Shown here: piece after piece, positions 58,954-64,000 of the stretch
Numbering within the stretch: position 1 is the stretch's first letter
How the letters are laid out: each line of letters opens with the position of its first letter
Assembly: GCF_900188155.1 (NCBI RefSeq)
Contig: NZ_FZOG01000001.1
Location: 702,864 to 766,863 of the forward strand
Direction of reading: 5' to 3'
DNA length: 64,000 bases
DNA from: Pseudomonas segetis
Lineage (GTDB): Bacteria; Pseudomonadota; Gammaproteobacteria; Pseudomonadales; Pseudomonadaceae
Program-made: the position numbers and the translations under genes
Notes under the pieces: generated by a model
What the model was told of the DNA's origin: nothing
Database searches by the model: none
What the model saw: the letters and a program-made list of their open reading frames with translations, nothing else

Positions 58954-61620
58954 ATGGGCGAACTGGCCAAAGAAATCCTCCCGGTCAATATCGAAGACGA
59001 ACTTAAGCAGTCCTACCTTGATTACGCGATGAGCGTAATTGTCGGTCGTGCACTGCCGGATGCGCGCGATGGCTTGAAGCCCGTGCACCGTCGCGTGCTC
59101 TACGCGATGAGCGAGCTGGGTAATGACTGGAACAAGGCGTACAAGAAGTCGGCTCGTGTCGTTGGTGACGTGATCGGTAAATATCACCCGCACGGTGATA
59201 CAGCGGTCTACGACACCATCGTCCGTATGGCTCAGCCATTCTCTTTGCGCTACCTGTTGGTAGACGGCCAGGGCAACTTCGGTTCGGTCGACGGCGATAA
59301 CGCTGCAGCCATGCGATACACCGAAGTGCGCATGACCAAGCTGGCCCATGAGCTGCTGGCTGACCTGCATAAGGAAACCGTGGATTGGGTGCCTAACTAC
59401 GACGGCACTGAAATTATCCCAGCGGTCATGCCGACCAAGGTTCCAAACCTTTTGATCAACGGCTCCAGCGGTATTGCCGTGGGCATGGCGACCAACATCC
59501 CGCCGCATAACCTGACCGAGGTTATCAACGGCTGCTTGGCGCTGATCGAAAACCCGGAGCTGAGCATCGATGAACTGATGCAACACATCCCGGGCCCGGA
59601 TTTCCCAACCGCCGGCATCATCAACGGTCGTGCCGGCATCATCGAAGCCTACCGCACCGGTCGTGGACGCATTTACATGCGTGCCCGCGCCGAGATCGAG
59701 GATATCGACAAGGTTGGCGGTCGCCAGCAGATCGTCGTTACCGAACTGCCTTACCAACTGAACAAGGCTCGCTTGATCGAGAAGATCGCCGAGTTGGTCA
59801 AGGAGAAGAAACTCGAAGGCATTACCGAGCTGCGTGACGAGTCCGACAAGGACGGCATGCGCATTGTGATCGAGCTGCGCCGTGGTGAAGTGCCGGAGGT
59901 GATCCTCAACAACCTCTACGCGCAAACCCAGATGCAGGGCGTGTTCGGCATCAACGTTGTTGCATTGATCGATGGCCAGCCTAAGGTCCTTAACCTCAAG
60001 GACATGCTCGAAGTCTTTATCCTGCACCGTCGCGAAGTGGTTACCCGTCGCACTGTGTTCGAGCTGCGCAAGGCCCGTGAGCGTGGCCACATTCTTGAAG
60101 GCCAGGCGGTTGCCCTGTCGAACATCGACCCGGTTATCGCCCTGATCAAGGCCTCGCCAACCTCGGCTGAAGCCAAGGAAGCGCTGATTGCAAAAGCCTG
60201 GGAATCCAGCGCCGTACAAAGCATGGTCGAGCGCGCAGGCGCTGATTCGTGCCGTCCGGACAACCTGGACCCGCAATACGGGCTGCGTGATGGCAAGTAT
60301 TACCTCTCGCCTGAGCAGGCCCAGGCCATTCTTGACCTGCGTTTGCACCGCCTGACCGGTCTCGAACACGAAAAACTGCTGGCTGAATACCAGGAAATCC
60401 TGGCTCAGATCGGCGAGTTGATCCGCATCCTCACCAGCGCCGAGCGCTTGATGGAAGTGATCACCGAGGAACTTGAAGGCATCAAGGCTGAGTTCGGCGA
60501 TGCTCGTCGCACTGAGATCCTCGATAACCGTCTCGACCTGACCCTGGCTGACCTGATCACCGAAGAAGATCGCGTGGTGACTATTTCCCACACCGGTTAT
60601 GCCAAGTCCCAGCCGCTGGCTGCGTATCAGGCACAACGTCGTGGCGGCAAAGGCAAGTCGGCGACCGGGGTCAAGGATGAGGACTACATTTCTCACCTGC
60701 TGGTTGCCAACAGCCACACCACGCTGCTGCTGTTCTCCAGCCGTGGCAAGGTCTACTGGCTGAAAACCTACGAGATCCCGGAAGCCTCCCGTGCTGCGCG
60801 CGGTCGTCCGCTGGTCAACCTGTTGCCGCTGGATGAGGGTGAGTACATCACCACCATGTTGCCGGTCAACGAATACACCGAAGGTCACTTTATCTTCATG
60901 GCGACCGCTGGCGGTACCGTGAAGAAGACCCCGCTGGAACAGTTCAGCCGTCAGCGCAGCGTGGGCTTGATTGCCCTTGACCTGGATGAAGGCGATACCC
61001 TGATCTCCGCCTCCATTACCGACGGCAGCCGTGAAGTAATGCTGTTCTCCGATGGCGGCAAGGTGACACGCTTTAAAGAAAGCGATGTCCGCGCCATGGG
61101 CCGTACCGCTCGCGGTGTTCGCGGTATGCGTCTGGCTGAAGGCCAGAAGCTGATCTCGATGCTGATTCCGGAAGAGGGTAGCCAGATCCTGACCGCCTCG
61201 GAGCGCGGCTATGGCAAGCGTACCGAAATCGGTGAGTTCCCGGAGTACAAGCGTGGTGGCCAGGGCGTGATTGCCATGGTCAGCAACGAGCGTAACGGTA
61301 AATTGGTTGGCGCGGTTCAGGTGCTCGATGGTGAGGAGATCATGCTGATTTCCGATCAGGGCACACTGGTGCGTACGCGCGTCGGTGAGGTTTCAAGCCT
61401 GGGTCGTAATACCCAGGGCGTGACCCTGATTCGCCTGGCCAAGGACGAGAAGCTTGTCGGCTTGCAACGTGTTCAAGAACCTTCCGTTGAAGAAGAATAC
61501 GATGAAAATGGCGAGCTGATCGTGCATGAAGAGCTTGAAGCTGAGCAGGAGCAAGCGCTTGAAGAGGGCGCTGAACCTCAAGCTCCAGCTGCGGATGAAA
61601 ATCCCGTAGATACAGAGTAA
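58954..61620 (+). CDS. gyrA: DNA gyrase subunit A
   Basis: GyrA provides the cleavage-religation activity of gyrase. The 888-residue protein has catalytic Tyr122 ([10 protein letters not shown]), the quinolone-determining region [12 protein letters not shown] with Thr83 and Asp87, and the GyrA box QRRGGKG near 560. The six-bladed C-terminal DNA-wrapping domain ends in an acidic tail ([17 protein letters not shown]). Thr83 is the wild-type residue in Pseudomonas, so no classical quinolone-resistance change is visible. It is somewhat shorter than the P. aeruginosa protein (923), chiefly in linkers and tail. Confidence 0.97.
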   Translation: MGELAKEILPVNIEDELKQSYLDYAMSVIVGRALPDARDGLKPVHRRVLYAMSELGNDWNKAYKKSARVVGDVIGKYHPHGDTAVYDTIVRMAQPFSLRYLLVDGQGNFGSVDGDNAAAMRYTEVRMTKLAHELLADLHKETVDWVPNYDGTEIIPAVMPTKVPNLLINGSSGIAVGMATNIPPHNLTEVINGCLALIENPELSIDELMQHIPGPDFPTAGIINGRAGIIEAYRTGRGRIYMRARAEIEDIDKVGGRQQIVVTELPYQLNKARLIEKIAELVKEKKLEGITELRDESDKDGMRIVIELRRGEVPEVILNNLYAQTQMQGVFGINVVALIDGQPKVLNLKDMLEVFILHRREVVTRRTVFELRKARERGHILEGQAVALSNIDPVIALIKASPTSAEAKEALIAKAWESSAVQSMVERAGADSCRPDNLDPQYGLRDGKYYLSPEQAQAILDLRLHRLTGLEHEKLLAEYQEILAQIGELIRILTSAERLMEVITEELEGIKAEFGDARRTEILDNRLDLTLADLITEEDRVVTISHTGYAKSQPLAAYQAQRRGGKGKSATGVKDEDYISHLLVANSHTTLLLFSSRGKVYWLKTYEIPEASRAARGRPLVNLLPLDEGEYITTMLPVNEYTEGHFIFMATAGGTVKKTPLEQFSRQRSVGLIALDLDEGDTLISASITDGSREVMLFSDGGKVTRFKESDVRAMGRTARGVRGMRLAEGQKLISMLIPEEGSQILTASERGYGKRTEIGEFPEYKRGGQGVIAMVSNERNGKLVGAVQVLDGEEIMLISDQGTLVRTRVGEVSSLGRNTQGVTLIRLAKDEKLVGLQRVQEPSVEEEYDENGELIVHEELEAEQEQALEEGAEPQAPAADENPVDTE

Positions 61621-61627
61621 TCCACTC

Positions 61628-61654
61628 AACAAGCCTGCTTCGGCAGGCTTTGTT
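61628..61654. terminator. Terminator between gyrA and serC
   Basis: AACAAGCCTGC and GCAGGCTTTGTT pair around a TTCG tetraloop with one bulged base; a modest T tract follows in either direction. Confidence 0.8.
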
Positions 61655-61715
61655 GTCTGTGGCGTTTGATCAGGCGCTGGCTTAGGGCCAGCGTCCATTT
61701 TTTGAGAGAGTGGAT

Positions 61716-62801
61716 GTGAGCAAGCGAGCCTTTAACTTCTGCGCCGGCCCAGCCGCGCTTCCCGAAGCTGTTCTGCAACGTGCCCAGGCTGAACTCCTCG
61801 ACTGGCAAGGCAAGGGCCTGTCAGTGATGGAAATGAGCCATCGCAGCGATGAATACACTGCAATCGCCGAGAAGGCCGAGCAGGACCTGCGTGACCTGTT
61901 GTCCATTCCCTCGAATTATAAAGTCCTGTTTTTGCAGGGCGGTGCCAGCCAGCAGTTTGCCGAGATCGCCCTGAACCTGCTGCCCGAAGACGGTGTGGCC
62001 GACTATATCGATACCGGCATCTGGTCGAAGAAGAGCATCGAGGAAGCCAAGCGCTACGGCAACATCAATGTCGCCGCCAGTGCCAAGCCCTATGACTACT
62101 TTGCGATTCCGGGGCAGAACGAGTGGCAGCTTTCGAAAAATGCTGCCTATGTGCATTACGCCAGCAACGAAACCATTGGTGGCTTGCAGTTCGACTGGAT
62201 TCCACAAGTAGGTGACGTGCCGCTGGTGGCTGATATGTCTTCGGATATTCTCTCCCGTGAGCTGGATGTCTCCAAGTTCGGCCTGATCTACGCTGGCGCG
62301 CAGAAAAACATCGGCCCCAGCGGCCTGGTGGTGGTGATTGTGCGTGAGGATCTGCTGGGGCGCGCACGCAGTGCCTGCCCAACCATGCTCAATTACAAGG
62401 TCGCAGCCGACAATGGCTCGATGTACAACACCCCGGCGACCTTTTCCTGGTATCTGTCGGGGTTGGTTTTCGAGTGGCTGAAGGAGCAGGGCGGTGTGAG
62501 TGCGATGGAAGCACGCAATCGCGCCAAGAAGGACCTGCTCTACAGCGCCATTGATAGCAGCGAGCTGTACAGTAACCCGATCACGCCTAATTCGCGTTCG
62601 TGGATGAACGTGCCGTTCCGCCTGGCTGACGATCGTCTGGACAAGCCATTTTTGGCCGGCGCTGATGCGCGCGGTTTGTTGAATCTCAAGGGTCACCGTT
62701 CGGTTGGCGGCATGCGTGCTTCCATCTATAACGCAGTTGGTCTGGATGCGGTGCAGGCATTGGTTGCCTACATGGCTGAGTTCGAGAAGGAGCACGGTTA
62801 A
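61716..62801 (+). CDS. serC: Phosphoserine aminotransferase
   Basis: SerC is the PLP transaminase of serine and pyridoxal phosphate synthesis. The 361-residue protein carries the family opening KRAFNFCAGPAALPEAVL and the Schiff-base lysine in LIYAGAQKNIGPSG near 197. The phosphate-binding GGASQQFAEI lies near 75. I choose GTG 61716, which gives MSKRAFN as in P. aeruginosa; a GTG at 61710 adds two residues. Its TAA overlaps the pheA ATG (TAATG). Confidence 0.94.
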   Translation: MSKRAFNFCAGPAALPEAVLQRAQAELLDWQGKGLSVMEMSHRSDEYTAIAEKAEQDLRDLLSIPSNYKVLFLQGGASQQFAEIALNLLPEDGVADYIDTGIWSKKSIEEAKRYGNINVAASAKPYDYFAIPGQNEWQLSKNAAYVHYASNETIGGLQFDWIPQVGDVPLVADMSSDILSRELDVSKFGLIYAGAQKNIGPSGLVVVIVREDLLGRARSACPTMLNYKVAADNGSMYNTPATFSWYLSGLVFEWLKEQGGVSAMEARNRAKKDLLYSAIDSSELYSNPITPNSRSWMNVPFRLADDRLDKPFLAGADARGLLNLKGHRSVGGMRASIYNAVGLDAVQALVAYMAEFEKEHG

Positions 62802-63907
62802 TGTCGGATCAAATTTCCGAGCAAGAATTAAAGGCACTGCGCCTGCGCATTGACAGTCTGGATGAGAAAATCCTTGAGCTGATCAGTGATCGTGCCCGCT
62901 GCGCCGAGGAAGTTGCGCGGGTCAAGATGGCCGCGTTGCCGGAAGGCGAGAAGCCGGTTTTTTATCGCCCTGAGCGTGAGGCGCAAGTCCTCAAGCGCAT
63001 CATGGACCGCAATGCCGGGCCGCTGGGCAATGAAGAAATGGCCCGCCTGTTCCGTGAGATCATGTCCTCGTGCCTGGCGCTCGAGAACCCGCTGAAAGTG
63101 GCCTACCTCGGCCCGGAAGGGACTTTCTCGCAAGCGGCGGCAATGAAGCATTTCGGCCACGCGGTGATCAGCGTGCCGATGGCTGCTATCGACGAAGTTT
63201 TCCGTGAAGTGGCTGCCGGGGCGGTGAACTTTGGCGTGGTGCCGGTCGAAAACTCGACTGAAGGCGCGATTAACCACACCTTGGACAGTTTCCTCGAGCA
63301 CGACATGGTGATCTGTGGCGAGGTTGAGCTGCGTATCCACCATCACCTGCTGGTGGGTGAATCGACCAAGACCGATAAGATCACTCGTATCTATTCCCAT
63401 GCGCAATCCCTGGCCCAGTGCCGCAAATGGTTGGATGCCCATTTCCCGAATGTCGAGCGTATCGCCGTTTCAAGCAATGCCGACGCTGCCAAGCGGGTCA
63501 AGAGTGAGTGGAACTCGGCGGCAATCGCTGGCGACATGGCGGCAAGCCTCTATGGCTTGACCAAACTGGCTGAGAAAATTGAAGACCGTCCGGACAACTC
63601 GACGCGCTTCCTGATTATCGGCAGCCAGGAAGTGCCGCCGACAGGGGATGACAAGACCTCGGTCATTATCTCCATGAGCAACAAGCCGGGTGCATTGCAT
63701 GAGTTGCTGGTGCCTTTCCATCAGAACGGCATCGACCTGACGCGCATCGAAACGCGGCCTTCGCGCAGCGGTAAATGGACCTATGTGTTCTTTATCGATT
63801 TTGTTGGTCATCACCGCGATCCGCTGATCAAGGATGTGCTGGAGAAGATCAATCAGGAAGCCGTGGCGCTCAAGGTGCTGGGCTCATACCCCAAAGCCGT
63901 TCTCTGA
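62801..63907 (+). CDS. pheA: PheA: bifunctional chorismate mutase / prephenate dehydratase
   Basis: It converts chorismate to prephenate and then phenylpyruvate in phenylalanine synthesis. The 368-residue protein has an AroQ-type mutase domain (about 1-92: LRLRIDSLDEKILELISDRA), a dehydratase domain (about 96-275: VAYLGPEGTFSQAA, VPVENSTEGAINHTLDSFL) and an ACT regulatory domain (about 290-365: NKPGALHELLVPFHQNGIDLTRIETRP). It is translationally coupled to serC. In P. aeruginosa this gene order continues with hisC2 and tyrA/aroA, outside this window. Confidence 0.95.
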   Translation: MSDQISEQELKALRLRIDSLDEKILELISDRARCAEEVARVKMAALPEGEKPVFYRPEREAQVLKRIMDRNAGPLGNEEMARLFREIMSSCLALENPLKVAYLGPEGTFSQAAAMKHFGHAVISVPMAAIDEVFREVAAGAVNFGVVPVENSTEGAINHTLDSFLEHDMVICGEVELRIHHHLLVGESTKTDKITRIYSHAQSLAQCRKWLDAHFPNVERIAVSSNADAAKRVKSEWNSAAIAGDMAASLYGLTKLAEKIEDRPDNSTRFLIIGSQEVPPTGDDKTSVIISMSNKPGALHELLVPFHQNGIDLTRIETRPSRSGKWTYVFFIDFVGHHRDPLIKDVLEKINQEAVALKVLGSYPKAVL

Positions 63908-63912
63908 TGTTC

Positions 63913-63995
63913 TGTAGGGTGGATGGCGCTTTTCCATCCACCGAAGAGTGGCTTGATTTTAGGGTGGACAAGCTTCGCGTTGTCGCACCCTACGG
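63913..63995. repeat. REP doublet downstream of pheA (outward-facing heads)
   Basis: GTAGGGTGGATGG/CCATCCACC is followed by GGTGGACAAGCTTCGCG and GCACCCTAC, so the two GTAG heads point outward, opposite to the array at 50.5 kb. Confidence 0.7.
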
Positions 63996-64000
63996 TTCGC

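Noticed and set aside
59196..59218. Quinolone-resistance substitution in gyrA
   Set aside because: Thr83 and Asp87 are the ordinary residues for Pseudomonas, so no resistance change is seen.
58948..60888. A 646-codon open frame antisense to gyrA
   Set aside because: It is a shadow of the strongly biased codon use in gyrA; gyrA itself is unambiguous and no promoter or ribosome site supports the antisense frame.

Overview
The window is a chromosomal segment of a Pseudomonas species (Pseudomonadaceae, Gammaproteobacteria). The evidence is housekeeping content (gyrA, serC, pheA, ubiG, mupP, mtnA, recQ, fimV, rluB, scpAB) together with blocks whose gene order matches P. aeruginosa as I remember it: a PA1414/gbuA/gbuR block, a plcP/agt/cyaB block, a trkH/cpx block and a block from the TRZ/ATZ hydrolase to pheA. 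Those blocks are not contiguous in P. aeruginosa, so this is a rearranged, different Pseudomonas. I see no rRNA, tRNA, CRISPR array, prophage or intact transposase gene.

Layout. 0-6 kb: 3' end of a TonB-dependent receptor, an ANR-type promoter driving a small PA1414/SicX-like gene, and the 4-guanidinobutyrate locus (gbuA plus symporter, divergent from gbuR). 6-22 kb: a complete Lap biofilm system. It has the type I secretion genes lapE-lapB-lapC, a divergent 2426-residue LapA-like adhesin with a LapG cleavage site and two von Willebrand A domains, and the c-di-GMP-controlled release pair lapD-lapG. 22-31 kb: YbaN, YecA-like, RecQ, MarR, FimV, a SelW-like protein, an EamA transporter, CsaA and an AraC regulator. 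31-35 kb: the phosphorus-stress lipid-remodelling pair plcP-agt, then the adenylate cyclase gene cyaB. 35-41 kb: HD and Mpo1-like proteins, an AraC regulator and two tandem trkH genes. 41-46 kb: nitroreductase, a Cpx-like envelope-stress system and YciI. 46-52 kb: rnm, yciO, trpS, scpA, scpB, rluB. 52-64 kb: a diguanylate cyclase, the ubiG-mupP-SDR operon, a TRZ/ATZ deaminase, mtnA, gyrA, serC, pheA.

Two families of small non-coding repeats fill much of the intergenic space. One is a MITE of about 140 bp (short form) or 270 bp (long form), with ends resembling GGAACCTCTGAAAAA and in one copy a TTAG target duplication. Four clear copies, one diverged inverted copy and one possible remnant are present; one abuts the lapC stop codon. 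The other is a GTAG-headed REP doublet (REPIN-like), present at four sites including a five-unit tandem array between scpB and rluB.

Functional links: c-di-GMP (GGDEF protein, LapD) controls the adhesin, cAMP (CyaB, with FimV nearby) points to surface sensing, and ANR and Pho-type sites suggest oxygen and phosphate control. All functional calls rest on reading the protein sequences and remembered family knowledge; no database search was possible.
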